Part shown: piece by piece, positions 1-6,241 of the stretch
Numbering within the stretch: the first letter of the stretch is position 1
How the letters are laid out: every line of letters begins with the position of its first letter
Source of the DNA: Parcubacteria group bacterium
GTDB lineage: Bacteria; Patescibacteriota; Minisyncoccia; Minisyncoccales; JAGUVE01
DNA: 10,076 nucleotides
Reading direction: 5' to 3'
Assembly: GCA_020063075.1 (NCBI GenBank)
Contig: JAGUVE010000029.1
Location: forward strand, 1-10,076
Program-made: the position numbers and the translations under genes
Notes under the pieces: generated by a model
Told to the model about the DNA's origin: nothing
What the model saw: the letters and a program-made list of their open reading frames with translations, nothing else
Databases searched by the model: none

Positions 1-2
1 TC

Positions 3-1811
3 CTTGGCCCTGCTAAACAAATCCTGAACGTTAACGCTTCGGGCTCTTTTTTTCACTTAGGGGTGGCGATTGCTTTTGGTTTGGTAATGTTTGTCGCCGT
101 TTTATCTCTGCGTAAATTGCGCCTATCAGCCAAAATCATCCTATATTTAGCCTCTTTGTTGGCAACAGGGGAATTGTTCATTTTAAATTATCCGTCAGTT
201 TGGTTTTTAGTCGGGTTGTCAATGATTATTTTGGCGGCTTATAAATTTGCCCTCAGCAATAATTTTGCTCGCGGATTGGGACTGCCCTTGATAATTATAA
301 TTATTTCTTTTTTTCTTGTTTTGATTGCTTCCTCTCTGCCCTCTTTGGTAAATACCCCGACGGAGGTTAAACCGAATTTGAATTCCACCCTAAAAGTTGC
401 AAAACAAACTTTTTTCGCTGACGAGAATTTAAAATGGAGCCAAAAGGTAAAAAACATTCTTATCGGAAAGGGCCCCGCGACCTTTTCTTATCAATATGTT
501 CTTTACCGGCCTTGGCAATTAACCCAAACCGAGCTTTGGGCTTTGCGGTTTAATCAGGGGTTTAGTTTTATAAGCACTCTTTTAACTACCCTGGGCATTT
601 TGGGAATTTTAGCCGTATTGTTTTTAATTTTTTATTTTTGCCGCCTGCCCCTTAAAAACTTTGGGAGTGAACCGCTTCCCAAAGAAGTATTGATTGCTTA
701 TTTGGGCGGATTATTTCTGCTCGGCGGCTGGTTTATTCACCCGGCATTTTTTGCCGAGATTCTTTTTGTTTTCCTGGCTTTAGGGTTAGTGGAGAACTAT
801 TCGGGACAGAAAGGAGTAATTAACCTTGCCCACGCTTCCAAAGCCCGTTCTTTTTTGGGATTTATAACATTAGTTGGTTTAGGGATTGCCGGAATGATTT
901 TGTTCTATTTGTCGGCTATGAAGTATTTAGCGGTTTTTAATTATCAAAAAGGATTATCCTTGTTTAACCAGTCAAAAAATTTTACTTTAGCCAAGGTTAG
1001 CTTAAATAAAGCAGCCACAATTGACCCCGATTCCGACCAATATTGGCGGACTTTGAGTCAAGTTCTGCTTTTAGAAACGCAGGACTTAATCGCAAAAATA
1101 CCTTTTGATTCACAGCAGGCGCAAAATAATATCACTTTAGCCGTGGATGCGGCAAAAAAAGCGACGGAAGCGGTTCCGCAAGATTCCTTAAACTATGAAA
1201 ATTTGGCGAATGTTTATGAAAGAATACTTCCGCTGGTAGCGGGCGCTCAAGAATTTGCAGAGAAAAACTATCGCATCTCTATGGACCTTGACCCTCAAAA
1301 TCCCGATTTACCCGTGAGTTTGGCAAGGATTTTGATGGTTGGAATTGAGCAACTCAAAGAAACAGATAAAGGACTCTGGCAGAAAAAAATAGACGAGTCA
1401 AGAGGCGCTCTGGAAAAATCTTTTGCTCTCAAGCCGGATTATCTTCCCGCGCATTTTCAATTTGCGATGTTATATCAAAAGGAAGGAAAAACGTCATTGG
1501 CCATTGAACGGCTGGAAGCGCTCAAAAGCGTTGTGCCTGCCGATACCAATGTCGCCTTTCAATTAGCAATGATTTATTACAATGCTCGGCAATTGGAAAA
1601 AGCGAAAACGGAGCTGGAACGGATTATCGCCTTAAATCCGAATTTTTCCAATGCCCGCTATATTTTGGGTTTAATTTACGATAAACAAGGAGAAAGGAGC
1701 CAGGCCCGAGAGCAATTTGAAAGGGTTTTGGAACTGAACCCCGACAATCAGGAGGTAAAAACTATTTTGGAAAGATTAAAAAGCGGAGAAACCGTCTCGC
1801 CAGAAATTTGA
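3..1811 (+). CDS. O-antigen ligase/polymerase-like membrane protein with C-terminal TPRs (5' partial)
   Basis: The frame is open to the left edge of the window with no stop, so the GTG at 63 is probably internal and the true start lies outside. Counting from that GTG, hydrophobic segments lie near residues 1-16, 24-42, 45-64 and 71-96. An extracytoplasmic stretch follows, with GKGPATFSYQYVLYRP at about 135-150, which resembles the large loop of Wzy_C/O-antigen-ligase proteins. More membrane segments lie near 167-193, 208-243 and 263-290. From about residue 295 the protein becomes soluble and TPR-like; the clearest repeats are the last three, ending in AIERLEALKSVVPAD, AKTELERIIALNPN and AREQFERVLELNPD. 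The family joins or transfers surface polysaccharide units across the membrane; the substrate here is unknown. Such ligase-TPR proteins are frequent in Patescibacteria. The gene ends 5 nt before hypC, suggesting co-transcription without a clear functional link. Confidence 0.8.
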   Translation, partial: LGPAKQILNVNASGSFFHLGVAIAFGLVMFVAVLSLRKLRLSAKIILYLASLLATGELFILNYPSVWFLVGLSMIILAAYKFALSNNFARGLGLPLIIIIISFFLVLIASSLPSLVNTPTEVKPNLNSTLKVAKQTFFADENLKWSQKVKNILIGKGPATFSYQYVLYRPWQLTQTELWALRFNQGFSFISTLLTTLGILGILAVLFLIFYFCRLPLKNFGSEPLPKEVLIAYLGGLFLLGGWFIHPAFFAEILFVFLALGLVENYSGQKGVINLAHASKARSFLGFITLVGLGIAGMILFYLSAMKYLAVFNYQKGLSLFNQSKNFTLAKVSLNKAATIDPDSDQYWRTLSQVLLLETQDLIAKIPFDSQQAQNNITLAVDAAKKATEAVPQDSLNYENLANVYERILPLVAGAQEFAEKNYRISMDLDPQNPDLPVSLARILMVGIEQLKETDKGLWQKKIDESRGALEKSFALKPDYLPAHFQFAMLYQKEGKTSLAIERLEALKSVVPADTNVAFQLAMIYYNARQLEKAKTELERIIALNPNFSNARYILGLIYDKQGERSQAREQFERVLELNPDNQEVKTILERLKSGETVSPEI

Positions 1812-1816
1812 GGTTT

Positions 1817-2053
1817 ATGTGTATAGGCATACCGGGGAAAATCATTGAAATTAAGGGAAGCAGGGCAAAAATAGAACAGGGAGAGCACTTTCACTGGGTG
1901 GATATTTCTTCCCTTGAAGAAAGAGTTAAAAAAGGAGATTATTTGCTTACCTACCAGAAAGCAGCCGTGAACAAAATTTCTGCCAAAGAAGCAAAAGAAG
2001 TTCTTGAGTTAATGGACGGCGCAGGTAATACAGGGGTCAAAGGCGCGGATTAA
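1817..2053 (+). CDS. hypC: Hydrogenase maturation chaperone HypC/HybG family
   Basis: The 78-residue protein starts MCIGIPGKIIEI, the diagnostic HypC N-terminus. HypC works with HypD to deliver the Fe(CN)2CO unit and binds the precursor of the hydrogenase large subunit through Cys2. I chose ATG 1817 because it places Cys at position 2; the TTG nine bases upstream would add MRF and bury it. AGG at 1811-1813 is a weak Shine-Dalgarno site that overlaps the previous gene's stop. KKGDYLLTY at about 38-46 and ISAKEAKEVLELM at about 54-66 match the family's second half. The His that follows this strand in E. coli HypC (His51) aligns with Tyr46 here, which is unusual. The last 45 nt overlap, antisense, the 3' end of the fused hydrogenase gene. 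No hypA, B, D, E or F is in the window, so the other factors must be elsewhere. Confidence 0.9.
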   Translation: MCIGIPGKIIEIKGSRAKIEQGEHFHWVDISSLEERVKKGDYLLTYQKAAVNKISAKEAKEVLELMDGAGNTGVKGAD

Positions 2054-3688
2054 CTGCCGGAATTGTTTTTTGCTTTTGGAAAACTTAACCAGTTCCTGCA
2101 TTTCTTTTTGCAAAGAAGCTAAATTAATTTGGGTGGGAGGAATAATGTTATAATCAATTATTTTTCCCTGCGGGTTGATTTCGGATTTATGAAAGAGGAT
2201 GCCCCGCGGCGCTTCTAGGTATGCAGAACCCGTCGCCGTCTTTTTTGGAAGCGTTATTTTTTCAATTCCTCTGGACCCTTCTAAACTCTTTTTTGATATC
2301 TCTTCAATTAAATTTGCCGTTTCTTCCAAAAAATGCAAAATTTCAATTGCCTGAGCCAAATTGTTATAAAAGGGATTGCTGAAGTCGGGCTGAAATTTTA
2401 AAAAGGCCGCTTTTGCTTTGGGATTGAGGAGTTTGGAAGCACAGCTAAGCCGGGCTAAAGAACCAACCTTTATTACCTCTCCTTCTTTTGACACTCCCAG
2501 TTTTGCCGTGGAGTTTTTTATTATTAATTCCCTAAGTTCCTCAGGAAAAGCGCCCGGATACAAAGGGTATGATTTCTCGGAAGAAGTCAAGGCGGCGAGT
2601 CGGGTATTAACCCTTAAATTCGGCGTTTCAAACGTTGAAAAAAGATTTATCAAATCCTGGGCTTCGTCAAGCACTTCAAAAATTGAATCTCTGATGCTAA
2701 AAAGTTTGTCCCTGCTCGGCGGTTTTTTGAAGCCGCCCAGCATGGTATTGGTGGGAAAAGCGGAACTCCCGCCAACCCACTTCATAATTTCATCAGCCGT
2801 TCTTTTTAAATTCAGCATTAAATGAAACTCGGCCGGATATTTTTTAGAAAGCGAAATTGAACTCTTCATTTTTGCATAATCCGGAAGAACCAAAAAGAAA
2901 AGATGCAAAAGATGGCTTTTGATGATTTGGCTGGCCAGGAGCATTTTTCTTAAAATTATTGTTTCTTGAGAGGGCTCAACCCTTAAAGCGTCTTCCAGGG
3001 CGGCCCAGGAACAAAGATTATGGGCTATGGGGCAGATTCCGCAGATGCGGGAGGCAATAAAAGGCGCCTGCAAAAAGTCCTTTTTGATGAGCAACCCTTC
3101 AACCAATCGTTCGCTTTCTTCAACCTCAAATGCGGCGAGCTTTTCTTTAAAATTTATTTTTAAGACCCCGTGACCCTCAATTTTGGCGGTGAAATCAGGA
3201 GGCGCGACTTTTTTTATTTTGGAAAATATTTTTTCTTTTTTAAGCAGGGCTAAAATTTTTTTGAAGATTTCCAGGTCGGGCGGGCAGCCGGGGACTTTGG
3301 CATCCACTTTAATAAAATTTTCCACCGGCTCTAAAAATTCGGCTTTGAGTTTATAATTTTTGTCATAGATTTTTTCAGCAATTTTCTTTCTTCTTTCTTT
3401 CGGCAATTGAGCGAAGATATTTCCGGTAATGGCGCAAGCGCCTATGGCAACGACGATTTTTGACGTCTCTCTGATTTTTTTGAGTAGATTTATATCGTCT
3501 TTGGTGGTTGCCGCGCCTTCAATAATGGCAACATCAAAATCCGCCCTCTCTTTTTCTGAAAGAAGCCGCCAATTGGTTATTTCAAAGTCCTGAAAAAAAT
3601 CAAAAAGGAGCTCGTCAAGAGAAAAAAGATGAAATTGGCATCCTTCGCATCCGGTAAGGTCAAAAATGGCGACTTTTGTTTTAGCCAT
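2009..3688 (-). CDS. Fused [NiFe]-hydrogenase, small plus large subunit in one chain
   Basis: This 559-residue chain joins both hydrogenase subunits. Residues 1 to about 155 are a minimal small subunit. It has GCEGC (Cys14, Cys17), GACAITG (Cys85) and PGCPPD (Cys135), the four ligands of the proximal [4Fe-4S] cluster, and lacks the cysteines for medial or distal clusters. A short lysine-rich linker (about 150-165) has no Met, so no obvious internal start. The large subunit follows: IEGHG at 170-174 (Glu171 at the usual proton-transfer Glu position), RICGICPIAH at 214-223 (Cys216, Cys219), APRG at 493-496, and DPCITCAVH at 551-559 (Cys553, Cys556). All four Ni-Fe cysteines are present. The chain stops at the His of the last motif, so there is no C-terminal peptide for a maturation protease. 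Sequence flavour is group 3 (3b-like: SHLLHLFFLVLPD), cytoplasmic, with no signal peptide. No NAD(P)H-diaphorase genes lie beside it; its electron partner is unknown. Confidence 0.9.
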   Translation of the reverse strand: MAKTKVAIFDLTGCEGCQFHLFSLDELLFDFFQDFEITNWRLLSEKERADFDVAIIEGAATTKDDINLLKKIRETSKIVVAIGACAITGNIFAQLPKERRKKIAEKIYDKNYKLKAEFLEPVENFIKVDAKVPGCPPDLEIFKKILALLKKEKIFSKIKKVAPPDFTAKIEGHGVLKINFKEKLAAFEVEESERLVEGLLIKKDFLQAPFIASRICGICPIAHNLCSWAALEDALRVEPSQETIILRKMLLASQIIKSHLLHLFFLVLPDYAKMKSSISLSKKYPAEFHLMLNLKRTADEIMKWVGGSSAFPTNTMLGGFKKPPSRDKLFSIRDSIFEVLDEAQDLINLFSTFETPNLRVNTRLAALTSSEKSYPLYPGAFPEELRELIIKNSTAKLGVSKEGEVIKVGSLARLSCASKLLNPKAKAAFLKFQPDFSNPFYNNLAQAIEILHFLEETANLIEEISKKSLEGSRGIEKITLPKKTATGSAYLEAPRGILFHKSEINPQGKIIDYNIIPPTQINLASLQKEMQELVKFSKSKKQFRQLIRAFDPCITCAVH

Positions 3689-3694
3689 TTTTGC

Positions 3695-3725
3695 ATTATA
3701 ACATAAATTTGATAAATTTTTTCAA
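3695..3725 (-). promoter_or_regulatory. Candidate promoter of the fused hydrogenase gene, possibly leaderless
   Basis: On the minus strand, TTGAAA (3720-3725) and a perfect TATAAT (3695-3700) are separated by 19 nt, slightly longer than ideal. The ATG begins only 6 nt after the -10 box, so transcription would start at or next to the start codon. No Shine-Dalgarno sequence lies in between. This fits a leaderless mRNA. The region is AT-rich, so a chance match is possible. Confidence 0.45.
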
Positions 3726-3758
3726 TTTTGATAAAATTAGATAAAAATTAAATACAGC

Positions 3759-3932
3759 TAATCGCTCGGCAGATTACCTCGGGAGATACGCAATTCTGAA
3801 TTTTGAATAAATTTTGAATTTAATAACCTTTAAACTTTTCATTCAAACAAGAATTGTTTCAAAATTAGAGCATTAAAAATTAAAAATTTGAAATTAGAAA
3901 TTAGTCATTTCGGCAAGGTGGCCGAGCGATTA
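3759..3932. repeat. Intergenic segment bounded by 12-bp perfect inverted repeats
   Basis: TAATCGCTCGGC at 3759-3770 is the exact inverse of GCCGAGCGATTA at 3921-3932. Between them is mostly AT-rich sequence with words such as GAATTTTGAAT and AAAAATTAAAAATTTGAAATT and no ORF worth calling. Just inside the left end, CAGATT and AATTCTG form a small stem (about 3770-3797). The left-end sequence reappears in the same outward sense at 9032-9047. The right end, with GGCAAGGTGGCCGAGCGATTA, resembles the 5' part of a class-II tRNA but has no anticodon or T arm. This could be a non-autonomous mobile element, a structured intergenic repeat, or paired copies of a short repeat. Confidence 0.45.
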
Positions 3933-3942
3933 AAACTTATCT

Positions 3943-4899
3943 ATGAACAAGTTTTCATTTCTGAATTTTTCAAATTCCGAAATAAAGAACATCAATAAGG
4001 GATATTTTCTTGTCTTTTTAACGGCCGTTATTTCGGGCTTCTCAATTTTTATCAATAAATTCAGCGTCAACGTTATCAATCCCTATATTTTTACAGGGCT
4101 GAAAAATTTAACAGCGGCTGTTTTCTTGACTGCATTGCTTTTGGCGTTAAAAGATTGGCAAATTTTAAAGAAATTAACCGGGCGGCAATGGCTTTTATTG
4201 GTAATTGTTGGACTAATCGGGGGAAGTATTCCATTTTTGCTGTTTTTTAAAGGACTTTCTTTGACTACGGCCGCCAAAGGCGCATTCATCCACAAAACAA
4301 TGTTTATCTATGTGGCGTTTTTAGCCGGTTTATTTTTGAGGGAGAAAATAAATAAAAACTTTTTATCGGGCGGCTTAATTTTGCTCTTTGCCGGTTTTAT
4401 CTTATTAAAAAAACTTCCTTATCAATTAAATCAAGGAGATTTTCTGGTTTTTTTGGCAACTTTGTTTTGGGCAGTTGAGAATACAGTGTCAAAATATATT
4501 TTAAAATCAACGGATATTCAAGGCAGAACCTTGGCCTGGGCGAGAATGTTTTTCGGGAGTTTTTTCATTTTTTTATTTTTGCTGGGAACCGGTCAATTAT
4601 CCCTGGTGAACAATCTCAATTTTCAGCAAATTAACTGGACCTTTCTTACTTCAATTATTCTTTTTGGCTATGTAATGACCTGGTATAGCGGATTAAAATA
4701 TATTCCCGTTTCCCGGGCCACGGCCATTTTGCTTTTGGGCTCTCCGATAACCACTTTCCTTTCTTTAGTTTTCGGCGGCGAGGCGTCCTCTCAAGAAATT
4801 TTAGCCGGCTTTTTTATCATTTTTGGGGTAATTTTTATCATCGGTTTTAAAAAACTCCGGCAATTTCTTCTTGAAATTAAAAATTATGAACGGGCTTAA
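3943..4899 (+). CDS. EamA/DMT-superfamily membrane transporter
   Basis: The protein has 318 residues, about ten hydrophobic segments and an internal duplication typical of two EamA domains. The first half begins at YFLVFLTAVISGFSIFINKF after a short hydrophilic N-terminus and includes LIGGSIPFLLFFKGLSLTTAAKGAFIHKT. The second half begins near GDFLVFLATLFWAVENTVSKY and includes GYVMTWYSGLKYIPVSRATAILLLGSPITTFLS. Proteins of this superfamily export small metabolites or amino acids across the inner membrane; the substrate cannot be read from sequence. ATG 3943 gives the expected length, but no convincing Shine-Dalgarno precedes it. The 3' end overlaps the next gene by 14 nt, suggesting it opens a three-gene operon with the unknown protein and the P-type ATPase. 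It is transcribed divergently from the hydrogenase. Confidence 0.85.
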   Translation: MNKFSFLNFSNSEIKNINKGYFLVFLTAVISGFSIFINKFSVNVINPYIFTGLKNLTAAVFLTALLLALKDWQILKKLTGRQWLLLVIVGLIGGSIPFLLFFKGLSLTTAAKGAFIHKTMFIYVAFLAGLFLREKINKNFLSGGLILLFAGFILLKKLPYQLNQGDFLVFLATLFWAVENTVSKYILKSTDIQGRTLAWARMFFGSFFIFLFLLGTGQLSLVNNLNFQQINWTFLTSIILFGYVMTWYSGLKYIPVSRATAILLLGSPITTFLSLVFGGEASSQEILAGFFIIFGVIFIIGFKKLRQFLLEIKNYERA

Positions 4900-6241
4900 G
4901 TTAGCCGCCCTCTGCGGATTTTATCCCCACAGGTTGGGTTTGTGCGGACCGAAAAATAGTTCAGCAAAAAAAAATCTTTCGGACTTTCTCTCCGGCAAAA
5001 AAGTTTCCGCAAAAAAAATCAGGAAAATTTTAACCGCCTTTAAAGGAGCGTTTTCTTACTATAAATTAATCGCCAAAAGCAATGGAATTGAAGACCCTTT
5101 TGACGAAAGAGCGGTTAAGGCATATTGGTTCGGAAATCGGCTTTTGGAAAACGTTTCAATTGGTTCTTTAAAGGAAATGCTGCTCAGAGATTTTTCTAAG
5201 CCGATAAAAAAAATTCCTTCTGCTCTAAAGCCGCATCATAGTTTCCATGTGCTGGCCGCGGGTTCTTTGAGCGGCCGGATGCCGTTTAAAGTAAAACCGT
5301 TAGACCTCTGCCTGATCAGGTGGGGGAAAATTATAAGCTACAAAATAAATAAAACTGAAAAGGAAGAGAGCGCCGCAATTGTTGAATATCGGCCGCTCCA
5401 AAAAACGCATAATAAATATCTTCTCGGAAAAGCCGTGCGGAAAGCCGTTTTTTGGGACAGAAACTTTATTCCCAAAATTAGGGCAGGGAATTGGGTTGCC
5501 TTGCATTGGGAGCATATTGTCCAAAATCTCACCAAAAAAGACCTTGCCCTGCTTAAAAAATACACAAAAATCACAACTGATTCTCTAAATATACCCTTAC
5601 TCGCTCAAAAAATAAATCTTTTCTTAAAAGAACTTGATGGCAAGAGATTGGGCAATTACCGACTTTATTTGGGAAAAGTAAAAGACCTTCCCTTGAGCGG
5701 CTGGAAACGGTTTGAATTATATCTTAAGGATAAAAAGGGATATTTAAGCAATTCACCGATGATTGAAGGTATTTTTAGCGTTGGCGGAAAAGAAATAAAG
5801 CCCTGGCTGGATTTGGATTATCATCCTTTCGTTAGTTCAAAAAGTTTAGAGAAAAAGCTGTTTGATTATTTGGGTCAGCTCATTCCCCGGGGCGGCCATA
5901 TAATGGTTTCTTATGAAGGAAAGGATAAAATTCACTTAGAAACCTGGAAGGCATTGGCTCTCGGCATCCCGCCCTCAGCCACCCCGCTCGGTTTTCTGCT
6001 CTTTCAAGCCGGTTTCCAATTAATTAAAGATTGGTACTTAGCTGAAGGGGGATTGGAGGGCCCTCGCAAACTATGGGGAGAAAAAGCTCCCAACCAAACT
6101 TTTACTGAGAAATTTTATAAAAAAACCAAACGACAAATTTTAAATTTTTTAAAAAGAAAGCCGAATCCTGCCCATAAAGAGCTGGAAGACGGGAGTAGAG
6201 AAAGGTCAAAAGAAATATTAAAAATCATCAGGAAAAAATGA
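4886..6241 (+). CDS. Two-domain protein: DUF6390-like N-half, DUF1122-like C-half
   Basis: I chose ATG 4886 (451 residues, MNGLKLAALCGFYPHRLGLC) over the upstream TTG 4871. Residues 1 to about 235 carry FYPHRLGLCGP, IEDPFDERAVKAYWFGNRLL, KPHHSFHVL, PLDLCLIRWGKI and AGNWVALHWEHIVQNLT. I recognise this from memory as the DUF6390 pattern, a family that often sits beside hydrogenase genes in actinobacteria. The C-terminal half (about 245-440) has PWLDLDYHPF, GGHIMVSYEGKDK, ALGIPPSATPLGFLLFQAGF and a WY...EGGLEGPRKLWGEKAPN stretch. This resembles the mainly archaeal DUF1122 family, with less certainty. There is no signal peptide or membrane segment, so it is probably cytoplasmic. Neither domain has a function I can state. 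It overlaps EamA by 14 nt and the ATPase by 4 nt (ATGA), so translation is probably coupled. It may assist the nearby hydrogenase, but this is only context. Confidence 0.65.
   Translation: MNGLKLAALCGFYPHRLGLCGPKNSSAKKNLSDFLSGKKVSAKKIRKILTAFKGAFSYYKLIAKSNGIEDPFDERAVKAYWFGNRLLENVSIGSLKEMLLRDFSKPIKKIPSALKPHHSFHVLAAGSLSGRMPFKVKPLDLCLIRWGKIISYKINKTEKEESAAIVEYRPLQKTHNKYLLGKAVRKAVFWDRNFIPKIRAGNWVALHWEHIVQNLTKKDLALLKKYTKITTDSLNIPLLAQKINLFLKELDGKRLGNYRLYLGKVKDLPLSGWKRFELYLKDKKGYLSNSPMIEGIFSVGGKEIKPWLDLDYHPFVSSKSLEKKLFDYLGQLIPRGGHIMVSYEGKDKIHLETWKALALGIPPSATPLGFLLFQAGFQLIKDWYLAEGGLEGPRKLWGEKAPNQTFTEKFYKKTKRQILNFLKRKPNPAHKELEDGSRERSKEILKIIRKK

Noticed and set aside
1808..1816. TTG start for hypC giving an MRF extension
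   Set aside because: It would displace the essential second-position Cys; ATG 1817 gives the canonical MCIGIPG.
2418..2825. 135-codon open frame on the plus strand
   Set aside because: It lies wholly antisense to the strongly supported hydrogenase large subunit and shows no recognisable motif. Other long frames at 239-457, 5300-5588, 6936-7280, 7317-7673 and 8332-8580 are rejected for the same reason.
3912..3936. tRNA-Ser/Leu-like 5' end (GGCAAGGTGGCCGAGCGATT)
   Set aside because: Only the acceptor 5' strand and part of a D arm resemble a tRNA. The D stem does not close (GCC has no GGC partner) and there is no anticodon arm, T arm or 3' acceptor before the EamA gene. It is better explained as part of the GCCGAGCGATT repeat, though a tRNA remnant cannot be excluded.
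4871..4885. TTG start for the DUF6390-like protein
   Set aside because: It adds MKLKI, which is not family-like, while ATG 4886 gives a compact overlap with the upstream gene.
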